A DNA stretch of 64,000 nt, taken from positions 1,922,001 to 1,986,000 of the forward strand of contig NZ_CP026721.1 in NCBI RefSeq assembly GCF_004117075.1, read 5' to 3'. Position 1 is the first letter of the stretch. Each line of letters begins with the position of its first letter. This DNA is from Fervidobacterium changbaicum. Its GTDB lineage: Bacteria > Thermotogota > Thermotogae > Thermotogales > Fervidobacteriaceae. This document shows, piece by piece, positions 9,902 through 17,641 of this stretch. A program made the translations under genes and the position numbers. Under the pieces are notes generated by a model. That model worked only from the letters and a program-made list of their open reading frames with translations, ran no database searches and was not told where the DNA came from.

Positions 9902-9977
9902 GGCGGCGTAGCTCAGTGGCTAGAGCAGATGATTCATAATCATCGTGTCGAGGGTTCGAGTCCCTCCGCCGCCACCA
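9902..9977 (+). tRNA. tRNA-Met (CAT), elongator type
   Basis: The 76-nt cloverleaf has a fully paired acceptor stem (GGCGGCG with CGCCGCC), discriminator A and an encoded CCA. The anticodon stem is GATGA/TCATC around loop TTCATAA, giving anticodon CAT. The first acceptor pair is G-C, unlike initiator tRNAs, which have an unpaired first position. The anticodon could also belong to the tRNA-Ile whose C34 is modified to lysidine. The GTAGCTC start of the D arm fits elongator Met better, but this is not proved. Confidence 0.9.
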
Positions 9978-10002
9978 GTTTTTTTAAGTTTTCAGGCTTC
10001 GA

Positions 10003-10078
10003 GCCAGCGTAGCTCAACCGGTAGAGCGACGCATTCGTAATGCGCAGGTTGAGGGTTCGAGTCCCTCCGCTGGCTCCA
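10003..10078 (+). tRNA. tRNA-Thr (CGT)
   Basis: The 76-nt cloverleaf has acceptor stem GCCAGCG/CGCTGGC, discriminator T and an encoded CCA. Anticodon loop TTCGTAA gives CGT, which reads ACG threonine codons. Position 27-43 of the anticodon stem is an A-C mismatch; the other four pairs are Watson-Crick. It lies 25 nt after tRNA-Met and shares its promoter. Confidence 0.93.
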
Positions 10079-10106
10079 AAAAATTGAAAATAAAAAACTC
10101 AAGGGC

Positions 10107-10135
10107 GGACTCCGAGGGGAGTCCATATTTTTTTG
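10107..10135 (+). terminator. Rho-independent terminator of the tRNA unit
   Basis: A 7-bp stem GGACTCC/GGAGTCC closes a GAGG loop and is followed by ATATTTTTTTG. It lies 28 nt after tRNA-Thr and ends the tRNA transcript before obgE. Confidence 0.88.
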
Positions 10136-10146
10136 TATTTTGAGTG

Positions 10147-10152
10147 TATAAT
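10147..10152 (+). promoter_or_regulatory. Possible -10 element upstream of obgE
   Basis: A perfect TATAAT hexamer lies about 43 nt before the obgE start, just after the tRNA terminator. No convincing -35 element is present at 16-18 bases, so only the position and the hexamer support it. Confidence 0.4.
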
Positions 10153-10194
10153 ATTCTCGGAAAAGTTTAAGATAGAGGAAGAGGTGTTAAAGGT

Positions 10195-11511
10195 ATGGAA
10201 AAGGTAGGATTCGTCGATGTTGTGGATTTTTATGTAAAAGCAGGTAATGGCGGAAATGGTGCAGCAACGTTTAGGCGGGAAAAGTATGTGCCGTTCGGAG
10301 GACCGGACGGCGGAGATGGTGGAGATGGTGGGTACGTTTTTCTTGTTGCAGACCCAACTATCTCCACGCTTTATCCATTGACTGAGAAGAGAAAGTACTT
10401 TGCAGAGAATGGAGAAAACGGAAGAAAGAAAAAGCAGCACGGCAAGAACGGTAAGGATTTGATTTTACGAGTTCCTGTTGGTACTATCGTGCGTGATTAC
10501 GATACAGGCGAGATTATAGCAGACCTTGACGAGCCTGGGAAATATTGCTGTGTGGCGCGCGGTGGTAAGGGCGGAAGGGGTAATACGCACTTCAAATCCT
10601 CTACAAACCAGGCACCTAAGCTTGCAGAAAAGGGCGCACCCGGTGAAGAGAGACACATACTCTTGGAATTGAAGCTGCTTGCCGATGCAGGCTTGGTTGG
10701 ATATCCAAATGTTGGCAAGAGTTCGATAATCTCGCGCATAAGTAATTCTAAGCCGAAGATAGCCAACTACCATTTCACAACACTGGTTCCGAACCTTGGA
10801 GTAGTTGTTGTTGATAAGCCAGAGAATTCATTTGTGATAGCTGATATTCCCGGACTGATAAAAGGAGCAAGTCAGGGTAAAGGGCTTGGAAACGTCTTTT
10901 TGAGGCACGTTGAGAGGTGTAATTTGATTGTACACGTAGTGGATATAGCAGGCAGTGAAGGAAGAGATCCTATCCAAGATTACTACGATATACGCAAAGA
11001 GCTTGAGTTCTTCAGCCCTGAACTGGCAAGTAAGGAAGAAATCGTTGTTGGGAATAAGTCTGATTTGCTCTCGGAAGACGAGCTGAAATTCAACATCGAG
11101 CGGTTCAAAGAGCAGACAGGTAAGGATGTGCTACCGATTTCAGCTGTAACGGGCTACAACCTCGATACGCTGAAGTACACGGTTTGGGAACGCATAAAGG
11201 AAAGTAGAAAGTTGCTTGCCGAGAAGATAGATATCGACAAAATCGAGTTCGTCAAGCCGGAACCTGTGAAGATATTGCTGCCTGAGAAAGTGGATATTAC
11301 GATAACACGTAACGATAAGGGTGAGTTTGAAGTGCACAGCGAGTATATCTCGACTTATCTTGAAAAGTACAAGAAGGAAGCGAAGTACATGCTTGAAGAT
11401 ATAATCGAGCTCCTCGAGAAGAACGGCCTTGATGAGAAGTTGAGAAAGGCTGGTGCGAAAGATGGAGATACTGTATGGGTTGAAGGAGTTGATTTCATTT
11501 TCAAAGAGTGA
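10195..11511 (+). CDS. obgE: GTPase Obg (CgtA)
   Basis: This conserved ribosome-associated GTPase acts in 50S subunit maturation and stress control. The protein (438 aa) has the glycine-rich Obg fold at residues 1-158 ([19 protein letters not shown], then GGDGGDGG). The GTPase domain has P-loop GYPNVGKSS and switch motifs [10 protein letters not shown] and NKSD. A C-terminal OCT domain ends in [14 protein letters not shown]. The start follows an AGAGGTG ribosome-binding site. The next gene, nadD, begins inside its 3' end. Confidence 0.97.
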   Translation: MEKVGFVDVVDFYVKAGNGGNGAATFRREKYVPFGGPDGGDGGDGGYVFLVADPTISTLYPLTEKRKYFAENGENGRKKKQHGKNGKDLILRVPVGTIVRDYDTGEIIADLDEPGKYCCVARGGKGGRGNTHFKSSTNQAPKLAEKGAPGEERHILLELKLLADAGLVGYPNVGKSSIISRISNSKPKIANYHFTTLVPNLGVVVVDKPENSFVIADIPGLIKGASQGKGLGNVFLRHVERCNLIVHVVDIAGSEGRDPIQDYYDIRKELEFFSPELASKEEIVVGNKSDLLSEDELKFNIERFKEQTGKDVLPISAVTGYNLDTLKYTVWERIKESRKLLAEKIDIDKIEFVKPEPVKILLPEKVDITITRNDKGEFEVHSEYISTYLEKYKKEAKYMLEDIIELLEKNGLDEKLRKAGAKDGDTVWVEGVDFIFKE

Positions 11512-12118
11512 CACGGCGGTTGTTTTTGGCAGTTCTTTTAATCCACCACACATCGGGCATATCGTGATTTTCAACTACGCATTGAATTATTTTGATGCGG
11601 ACTTTTATATCGTCCCTACGAACGTACCGCCGCACAAACAGATTGCCGTACCGTTTGAAAAGCGCTTTGATTGGGCGGTGCGAACTTACGAAGTGTTTGA
11701 TGGTGTGGATAAAGCAATATATATCACCGATATGGAAAGGCATATAGAGGGAATAAATTATGCTATCTACAATGTTGAGTATTTTTTGAAATACTACAAG
11801 AACGTGATTTTGCTTGTTGGAGAAGATGCACTGGGGAATATTGAAAGATGGTACAAGTACGATGAACTTTTGAGAAAGTGCATCTTGGCGGTTTATCCAA
11901 GAACACGCGACGGAAGTCTTTACAAAAGGGGACGCGAAGTGCTTGGTGCATTGTACGAGAGAGTCTTGGAGCTGAATTTCCCGATTGTTGAGGTTTCTTC
12001 TTCGGAAATTAGAAGGTTTGTTAGGGAAGGCAAGACGATAGCAGGGTTGGTACCAAAGCAGTTAGAGGATGATGTAAGGCAGACTTATATCAACCTCGAA
12101 GAAGGGGAAAGATGGTAG
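11462..12118 (+). CDS. nadD: Nicotinate-nucleotide adenylyltransferase
   Basis: This enzyme forms deamido-NAD from nicotinate mononucleotide and ATP. It has the nucleotidyltransferase [11 protein letters not shown] motif (HxGH type) near its N-terminus and a C-terminal [10 protein letters not shown] motif (ISSTxIR type). The start is uncertain. An ATG at 11462 overlaps the obgE end by 50 nt and gives 218 aa; a GTG at 11453 is in frame too. An AAGGAG sequence at 11483-11488 lies too close to the next TTG and might instead serve a non-standard start. The obgE-nadD order is common in bacteria. The dus start abuts its stop directly. Confidence 0.9.
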   Translation: MEILYGLKELISFSKSDTAVVFGSSFNPPHIGHIVIFNYALNYFDADFYIVPTNVPPHKQIAVPFEKRFDWAVRTYEVFDGVDKAIYITDMERHIEGINYAIYNVEYFLKYYKNVILLVGEDALGNIERWYKYDELLRKCILAVYPRTRDGSLYKRGREVLGALYERVLELNFPIVEVSSSEIRRFVREGKTIAGLVPKQLEDDVRQTYINLEEGERW

Positions 12119-13048
12119 ATGGCTGTCAAGGAGAATTTCTTACCAGGAAAAGTCGGGTTGGCTCCCATGGCGGGGGTTACGGATTATCCGTTTAGAAAGA
12201 TATGCTTTGAGCATGGTGCACAGTTTGGTTTTACCGAGATGATCAGTGCCAAGAGCGTGCTGTTGAATATTTCTGTGAATGAAGTCTACTTCCCAAGAGA
12301 AGATGAAAAGTACTTGGTAGGTGTGCAGCTTTTCGGTGCGGATCCTGTTGAATTAGCCGAAGCTGCTGCTTTGGTGCAGGAAAGAGGGCTTTGGGTGGAT
12401 CTAAACGCAGGCTGCCCCGTGGCTAAGGTTGTGAAGCGCGGTGCAGGAAGTGGACTTTTAAAAGATATCGGACATTTGAAGACGGTTGTCAGAGAAATGA
12501 GGAAGGTTGTCAAAAGGCTGAGTGTTAAGACAAGGATAGGTTGGGAAAAAGATGAGTTTGAGAAGATTTACGATGCACTTGCAAGCGAGGGTGTTGATGT
12601 GATTTTTGTGCACGGAAGGACGGCAAAGCAGATGTATTCAGGCAAAGCGAAGTGGGATATCTACAATCCGGGCGTTGTGCCATTTTATATAAGTGGGGAC
12701 ATTTATTCGAAAGATGATATAAGACGTGCTATGGAGCTTTCAAACGCAGACGGTGTAATCGTCGCAAGAGGTGCCATCGGTAATCCGTGGATATTTTCAG
12801 ATAGTCAGCCATCTATTGAAGAAAGAGTGAAGGTTATTTTAAAACATATAGATTTGCTCTATCAAGAATACGGCAAGCACGGGGTTGTGGAATTCAGAAA
12901 GTTCGTTGCTGGATACACGAAAGACATGCCACATGCAAGGGAATTTAGAAACAAGGTGATGAAGATAACGGATGTAGCTGAATTGAAAGCTGCATTTGTT
13001 GAGTATTTTAAGAATATATCAGCTCAGCATAAGCAAGAAGTTGTTTAG
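12119..13048 (+). CDS. dus: tRNA-dihydrouridine synthase
   Basis: This FMN-dependent enzyme reduces uridines to dihydrouridine in tRNA D loops. The 309-aa protein starts with the FMN-binding APMAGVTDYPFR signature. It carries the catalytic cysteine in LNAGCPVAKVVKRGAG at about residue 100 and the VHGRTAKQMYSG segment near 160. The ATG follows the nadD stop without any gap, and a purine-rich ribosome-binding site lies inside the nadD end. The closest subfamily (DusB-like or other) cannot be fixed by eye. Confidence 0.94.
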   Translation: MAVKENFLPGKVGLAPMAGVTDYPFRKICFEHGAQFGFTEMISAKSVLLNISVNEVYFPREDEKYLVGVQLFGADPVELAEAAALVQERGLWVDLNAGCPVAKVVKRGAGSGLLKDIGHLKTVVREMRKVVKRLSVKTRIGWEKDEFEKIYDALASEGVDVIFVHGRTAKQMYSGKAKWDIYNPGVVPFYISGDIYSKDDIRRAMELSNADGVIVARGAIGNPWIFSDSQPSIEERVKVILKHIDLLYQEYGKHGVVEFRKFVAGYTKDMPHAREFRNKVMKITDVAELKAAFVEYFKNISAQHKQEVV

Positions 13049-13079
13049 GTAATTGTTTTGAAAGGGGTTGAACTTGTAA

Positions 13080-13694
13080 ATGGGTTGCGTATACCTTGTT
13101 AGACACGGTAGTACGGAGTGGAATGAAAGGCAGTTGTGGCAAGGGGTTGTGGATACAGAGCTTTCCGAAAAAGGTCGCATCCAAGCAAAGATGGTTGCGC
13201 AGTTTTTGAAAGGCAAGAACGTCTCTAAAATTTTTTCAAGTCCGATGAAGCGTGCGTATGAGACAGCAAAGATAATAGCAAATGCGATAGGGTACGAAGG
13301 GGAGATTGTTACAGATTATAGGCTGCGTGAATGTGAGATTAGGCTTTGGAACGGGAAGAATTTCGAGCAAGTGCTTTCAGACCACCACGAAGCGTTCAAT
13401 GAATGGAGGACGAACCTGTTTTCTAACGTGGAAGGTGCAGAATCACTTGGAAGTGTTCAGGAAAGGATGTACGGATTTTTGAAAGAAATGGTAGTGCATT
13501 ATCCAAACGAAAATGTTATAATTGTTTCGCACGCGATAGCACTGAGGATGTTGATTGCCAAAGTGCTTGGATTGATGCCGCCTGCACACCTGAATTTCAA
13601 TTTGGATAACGCGTCTTTGAGCTGTTTGATTGCTAAGGATGGTAGCTTTAGAGTGAAGTTCTTAAACGTCACTGCCGAGGACCTTTCTTTCTGA
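13080..13694 (+). CDS. Histidine phosphatase family protein
   Basis: This 204-aa protein belongs to the phosphoglycerate-mutase-like phosphatases. The phosphohistidine motif VRHGSTEWN lies at residues 7-15, and the second catalytic histidine is in IIVSHAIALRML near 155-166. Family members act as broad phosphatases, alpha-ribazole phosphatase (CobC) or cofactor-dependent mutases. No cobalamin genes are nearby, so I leave the substrate open. It follows dus by 31 nt with an AAAGGGG ribosome-binding site. Confidence 0.9.
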   Translation: MGCVYLVRHGSTEWNERQLWQGVVDTELSEKGRIQAKMVAQFLKGKNVSKIFSSPMKRAYETAKIIANAIGYEGEIVTDYRLRECEIRLWNGKNFEQVLSDHHEAFNEWRTNLFSNVEGAESLGSVQERMYGFLKEMVVHYPNENVIIVSHAIALRMLIAKVLGLMPPAHLNFNLDNASLSCLIAKDGSFRVKFLNVTAEDLSF

Positions 13695-13717
13695 ATTTCA
13701 TAAAAGGGGGATAATCG

Positions 13718-13933
13718 ATGAAGCTTGTCCTGATTATACTCGGCTTTCTGTTTCTTGCGTATATTGCTGTGAAAGTGTTACCGCTGAAGTTGAGGTATGC
13801 GAATGTCTTTTTCGCAATAAGTTTGATATTCCATATCTTTGCTGCGTTTACTTGGTCTTATGGATTCATCATATTGTCGTTTGTGCTTATAATAATATTC
13901 TTCCTGGTACTACTTTACCTTTTTGGTTTGTGA
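13718..13933 (+). CDS. Small membrane protein of unknown function
   Basis: This 71-aa protein is almost entirely hydrophobic, with two or three predicted membrane helices (about residues 2-20, 26-45 and 47-69) and few charged residues between them. An AAAGGGGG ribosome-binding site precedes the ATG, and it sits 23 nt after the phosphatase gene and 34 nt before potA, which supports it as a real gene. I do not recognise the family. Confidence 0.65.
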   Translation: MKLVLIILGFLFLAYIAVKVLPLKLRYANVFFAISLIFHIFAAFTWSYGFIILSFVLIIIFFLVLLYLFGL

Positions 13934-13967
13934 ATAGTTTGAAAAAACTGACAGGAGTGATGAAGAG

Positions 13968-15083
13968 TTGCCCGGAAGTAGCGTGAGTATCGTTAATGTG
14001 GATAAGTACTTTGGGGATTTCCACGTGCTGAAGAACATAAACCTCGAGATTAGAGCAAACGAGTTCTTCTCAATTCTTGGGCCTTCCGGTTGTGGAAAGA
14101 CGACACTGCTACGCATTATCGCAGGACTTGAAGATGTCGATGATGGCGATGTGCTACTCGATGATAAAAGTATCATCAATCTTCCTCCTAATAAAAGACC
14201 TGTCAATACGATATTTCAAAATTACGCACTATTTCCTCATCTGAATGTCTACGAGAATATCGCTTTCCCATTGAGACTTAAGAAACTTTCCGAGGGTGAG
14301 ATAAGAGAAAAAGTTCAGTGGTTGTTATCACTCACAAGGCTTGAAGAACATGCGAAAAAGAAACCTGCCCAGTTGTCTGGTGGGCAAAAGCAGAGGGTAT
14401 CGCTGGCCAGGGCACTTGCGAATGAACCAAAAGTGCTCCTTTTAGATGAACCTGTTAGTGCACTCGATGCGAAGCTCAGACAAGAGCTTCTAATCGAGCT
14501 GGACAATTTGCATGATAAGGTTGGTATCACGTTCATATACGTTACACACGACCAGGCTGAAGCGATAAGCGTTTCGGATCACGTCGCGGTGATGAACAAT
14601 GGGGAGGTTGTCCAGTACGGCACGCCATACGAGATCTACGAAAGCCCTGCCGATGCGTTTGTCGCTACGTTCATAGGCGAGAGTAATTTGATGAAAGGGA
14701 CTGTGAAAAGGTTGATTTCGGAAAGTTACGTGCTTGTCGAATTTCCTACACTTGGTGAGATCGTGTGTTACCGGGATAAACCGGTTGATGTGAACGATGA
14801 CGTGTTAGTCACGCTTAGACCTGAAAAGATTAGAATCACTCACTCAAGACCTCAAGTGCCTGAGGATTCGTTTACGAATATTTTGCACGGCGTTGTTGAC
14901 GAGACGATATACATGGGTTACCAGACGAAGTATTTTGTTAGAACGGATGGTGGGTACATACTCAGAGTCTACAAACAGCACGCAAGTTACCTGCTCGATG
15001 AGAAAATCATCCAGTGGAAAGACGAGGTTTTCCTTTACTGGAACCCGGACGATAGTTTCATCGTGGAGGTCGACAAAGGGTGA
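13968..15083 (+). CDS. potA: Spermidine/putrescine-type ABC transporter ATPase
   Basis: This is the ATPase of a PotABC-type importer (371 aa). It has Walker A GPSGCGKTT, signature LSGGQKQRVSLARAL and Walker B VLLLDEP followed by VSALD. A C-terminal TOBE-like regulatory domain runs from about residue 240 to the end. The start is a TTG seven bases after AGGAGTGA; an ATG at 13960 is out of frame and a GTG at 13983 is an alternative. Its stop overlaps the potB start. The polyamine assignment rests on similarity and on the potB/potC neighbours. No binding-protein gene is in the cluster. Confidence 0.9.
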   Translation: MPGSSVSIVNVDKYFGDFHVLKNINLEIRANEFFSILGPSGCGKTTLLRIIAGLEDVDDGDVLLDDKSIINLPPNKRPVNTIFQNYALFPHLNVYENIAFPLRLKKLSEGEIREKVQWLLSLTRLEEHAKKKPAQLSGGQKQRVSLARALANEPKVLLLDEPVSALDAKLRQELLIELDNLHDKVGITFIYVTHDQAEAISVSDHVAVMNNGEVVQYGTPYEIYESPADAFVATFIGESNLMKGTVKRLISESYVLVEFPTLGEIVCYRDKPVDVNDDVLVTLRPEKIRITHSRPQVPEDSFTNILHGVVDETIYMGYQTKYFVRTDGGYILRVYKQHASYLLDEKIIQWKDEVFLYWNPDDSFIVEVDKG

Positions 15084-15970
15084 GTAAAAAAGAACAATTA
15101 GAGAAGTTTGATAAAGATAGAGCAAATGTATCAAAATGGATGAGAAGAGGCTACGACGGCTACGGGCTTGTTTATCTTTTTTGGCTCGCTGTGTTCTTCT
15201 TAGTTCCTGTTATAGTAATACTGGCTTACAGCTTTTTCGAAAGGGATTACCAAGGTGGTGTAATTTTCAAATTCTCACTGGAAGGCTACAGAGATATTCT
15301 CAATCCTAACTATCTTCTTGTCTTCCTCCGAACAGTTTGGATTTCGCTAATTTCCTCGATTGTATCCATTGTTATAGCTGTACCTGTAGCTTATTATATT
15401 GCATTTAGTAAATGGAAGAACCTACTGTTGCTGCTCGTTATTGTGCCGTTTTGGACGAACTCTTTGATAAGGATTTACGCGTGGATATTCATCCTTGGAA
15501 ACAACGGGATTGTCAATCAGTTTCTGATAAGGATGGGATTCACTGAGTCTTACGTCCAATTTATATACAACAACTTCGCGGTTGTTCTTGTGCTTGTTTA
15601 CACCTACCTACCGTTTGCAATATTGCCATTGTATTCATCTATAGAGAGACTTGAGAAGCATATATTCGAAGCGGCGATGGATTTGGGCTGTACGAAGAGG
15701 CAGGTCTTTTTCAAGGTGCTTTTACCTAATATAAGGCAGGGGATAGTTTCATCTTTTGTATTTGTGTTTATCCCCGCGATAGGGACGTACGCGGTTCCCG
15801 AGTTGGTCGGTGGGAAGAATTCCAGGTTGATTGGAAATGAAATTGCAAGGCTGCTTACTACGGCGAGAAACTGGCCTGCTGCAGCTGCGATATCTTCCGT
15901 GCTACTTGCAATCACGATAATTGCCGTAATCGTGTTTATATTCGGTGGTGAGAAACGTGAAGCCAGGTAA
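15080..15970 (+). CDS. potB: Polyamine-type ABC transporter permease PotB
   Basis: This is the first permease of the importer (296 aa). It has a cytoplasmic N-terminus of about 30 residues, a first helix at about 33-52 and a MetI-like domain with five more helices. The coupling-loop sequence EAAMDLGCTKRQVFFKVLLP (about 195-214) is typical of PotB. The GTG start overlaps the potA stop as GTGA, indicating translational coupling. It should pair with PotC in the membrane. Confidence 0.92.
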   Translation: MSKKEQLEKFDKDRANVSKWMRRGYDGYGLVYLFWLAVFFLVPVIVILAYSFFERDYQGGVIFKFSLEGYRDILNPNYLLVFLRTVWISLISSIVSIVIAVPVAYYIAFSKWKNLLLLLVIVPFWTNSLIRIYAWIFILGNNGIVNQFLIRMGFTESYVQFIYNNFAVVLVLVYTYLPFAILPLYSSIERLEKHIFEAAMDLGCTKRQVFFKVLLPNIRQGIVSSFVFVFIPAIGTYAVPELVGGKNSRLIGNEIARLLTTARNWPAAAAISSVLLAITIIAVIVFIFGGEKREAR

Positions 15971-16727
15971 ATTCGCGCTCGTAGTGACTTTGATTGTGCT
16001 GCTCTTTTTCTATGTTCCCATATTCATCGTTGTGCTCTTTTCGTTCAATTCATCTAAATCACCGGAATGGACGGGTTTCAGTTTGAAATGGTACGAAAAG
16101 CTCTTCACCTCATCTGCACATATCTGGCGCACGTTTATGAATTCCATCATCGTTGGTATCAGTTCAAGTTTTGTAGGGGTGATATTGGGGACGTTCGGTG
16201 CGGTTGCGATGTACATGGGTTCTAAGAAGTTTAAAAAGCTCATGTGGACAACCACCTACATTCCGTTCATTATTCCAGACATCATCATCGGTGTTTCTCT
16301 GCTAGTGTTTTTCACCACGATTCATCTGAGGCTCAGTTTGTTTACGATATTCATAGCGCATGTGACGTTCTCGATTCCATACACGATGATGATCATCCTT
16401 ACGAGGCTTCAGGATTTTGATAAGTCGATAATTGAGGCAGCTTACGATTTAGGAGCTACGCGCGCTATCGCTCTTTGGAAGGTTATTATTCCAATAGCGC
16501 TCCCGGGAATTGTTGCCGCGTTTTTTATGGCGTTTACGCTTTCTATAGACGATTTCGTGATTACGTTCTTCGTTGCTGGCCCAAGCTCAACAACGCTGCC
16601 TTTGCAGATATTCTCGATGGTGAGGTTTGGCATCTCACCAGTGATTAACGCAATTTCAACGCTTTTGCTTGCTGGAACGATTTTCATAAGCGTTTTGCTA
16701 AGAAAGTACGTGAGGTATATAATATAA
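15957..16727 (+). CDS. potC: Polyamine-type ABC transporter permease PotC
   Basis: This is the second permease (256 aa). The FSFNSSKSPEWTGFSLKWYEKLF stretch after the first helix (about residues 25-47) and the coupling loop EAAYDLGATRAIALWKVIIP are characteristic of PotC. I chose the GTG at 15957 because GGTGGTGAG lies just upstream; a GTG at 15945 in the same frame is possible but would sit on that site. It overlaps potB by 14 nt. In many genomes the binding-protein gene potD is adjacent, but here punA follows instead. Confidence 0.9.
   Translation: MKPGKFALVVTLIVLLFFYVPIFIVVLFSFNSSKSPEWTGFSLKWYEKLFTSSAHIWRTFMNSIIVGISSSFVGVILGTFGAVAMYMGSKKFKKLMWTTTYIPFIIPDIIIGVSLLVFFTTIHLRLSLFTIFIAHVTFSIPYTMMIILTRLQDFDKSIIEAAYDLGATRAIALWKVIIPIALPGIVAAFFMAFTLSIDDFVITFFVAGPSSTTLPLQIFSMVRFGISPVINAISTLLLAGTIFISVLLRKYVRYII
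16695..16723 (+). promoter_or_regulatory. Candidate promoter for punA inside the end of potC
   Basis: A TTGCTA -35 element (16695-16700) and a perfect TATAAT -10 element (16718-16723) are 17 bases apart. They overlap the last codons of potC and would give a leader of about 55 nt before punA. Coding constraint may produce such a match by chance. Confidence 0.45.
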
Positions 16728-16782
16728 GTGGTCTTTTTACCAAGCTCGAAAATATCTAACACTACGGCGGAGGTGTGAAGAG

Positions 16783-17616
16783 ATGGTTCAGGATATTAAG
16801 ACTTACGTTGAAAGAGTCAAGAAGGCAGCAGAGTTCATTAAATCTAAAGTTGCTGAGACTCCGGAAGTTTGTATCGTGCTTGGCTCTGGTCTGCATGGCA
16901 TTGCAGATATAGTTGAAAACCCGATTAGGATACCATACAAAGAGATTCCCGAATTCCCAGTTTCAACTGCTCCGGGCCACAAAGGAGAGTTGATCTTCGG
17001 AAAGATCTCCGGTAAGTACGTAGCACTGATGAATGGAAGGTTCCACTACTACGAAGGCTACCACATGAGGGATGTTACCTTCGGTGTAAGGGTCATGCAG
17101 GAACTAGGCGTTAAATACTTGTTCTTAACGAACGCAGCCGGCGGTCTTAATCCAGATTTTGAGGTTGGCAGACCGATGATAATCAGCGACCATATAAATA
17201 TGATGGGCGATAATCCGCTTATAGGTCCGAACGTTGAGGAATGGGGTCCAAGGTTTCCGGATATGTCAAATGCGTACGACAAAGAGCTCAGGACAATTGC
17301 TAAAAAAGTTGCAGAAGAGCTCAACATCCCGGTCTACGAAGGCGTTTACGTTGCCGTGGCAGGTCCAAATTTCGAAACACCTGCTGAACTGAGGATGCTC
17401 AGGTGGATGGGCGCTGATGCAGTTGGTATGTCGACGGTTCCTGAAGTCATCGCAGCAGCGCACAGAGGTACAAAGGTACTTGCCATTTCTGCTATCACAG
17501 ATAGAGCAGTTCCGGACGATTTAAAACCACTTACAGCAGAAGAGGTTCTCGAAGTTGCACACAGGACTGGACAGCTGATAGCGAAGATAATGATTAAAGT
17601 TTTGGAAAGAATATAA
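16783..17616 (+). CDS. punA: Purine-nucleoside phosphorylase (trimeric type)
   Basis: This enzyme cleaves purine nucleosides with phosphate for purine salvage. The 277-aa length and motifs fit the trimeric PNP class: VLGSGLHG near the N-terminus, the phosphate and ribose site segment GRFHYYEGY at about residues 86-94, and the TNAAGGLN motif. A C-terminal purine-contact region follows (GMSTVPEVIAA, then AITDRAVPD). The GGAGGTG ribosome-binding site supports the start. Methylthioadenosine phosphorylase is related but has different active-site sequences, so PNP is preferred. Confidence 0.94.
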   Translation: MVQDIKTYVERVKKAAEFIKSKVAETPEVCIVLGSGLHGIADIVENPIRIPYKEIPEFPVSTAPGHKGELIFGKISGKYVALMNGRFHYYEGYHMRDVTFGVRVMQELGVKYLFLTNAAGGLNPDFEVGRPMIISDHINMMGDNPLIGPNVEEWGPRFPDMSNAYDKELRTIAKKVAEELNIPVYEGVYVAVAGPNFETPAELRMLRWMGADAVGMSTVPEVIAAAHRGTKVLAISAITDRAVPDDLKPLTAEEVLEVAHRTGQLIAKIMIKVLERI

Positions 17617-17641
17617 GTTTACAGTATAGCTGGTGAGAGTT

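Noticed and set aside
9902-9977. Initiator tRNA-fMet
   Set aside because: The first acceptor pair is G-C, whereas bacterial initiators have an unpaired first position. Elongator Met (or possibly the lysidine-type Ile) fits better.
17602-17630. Promoter TTGGAA-N17-TATAGC for the chemoreceptor gene
   Set aside because: Both hexamers match only four of six bases, and the transcription start would fall after or within the ribosome-binding site at 17630-17636.
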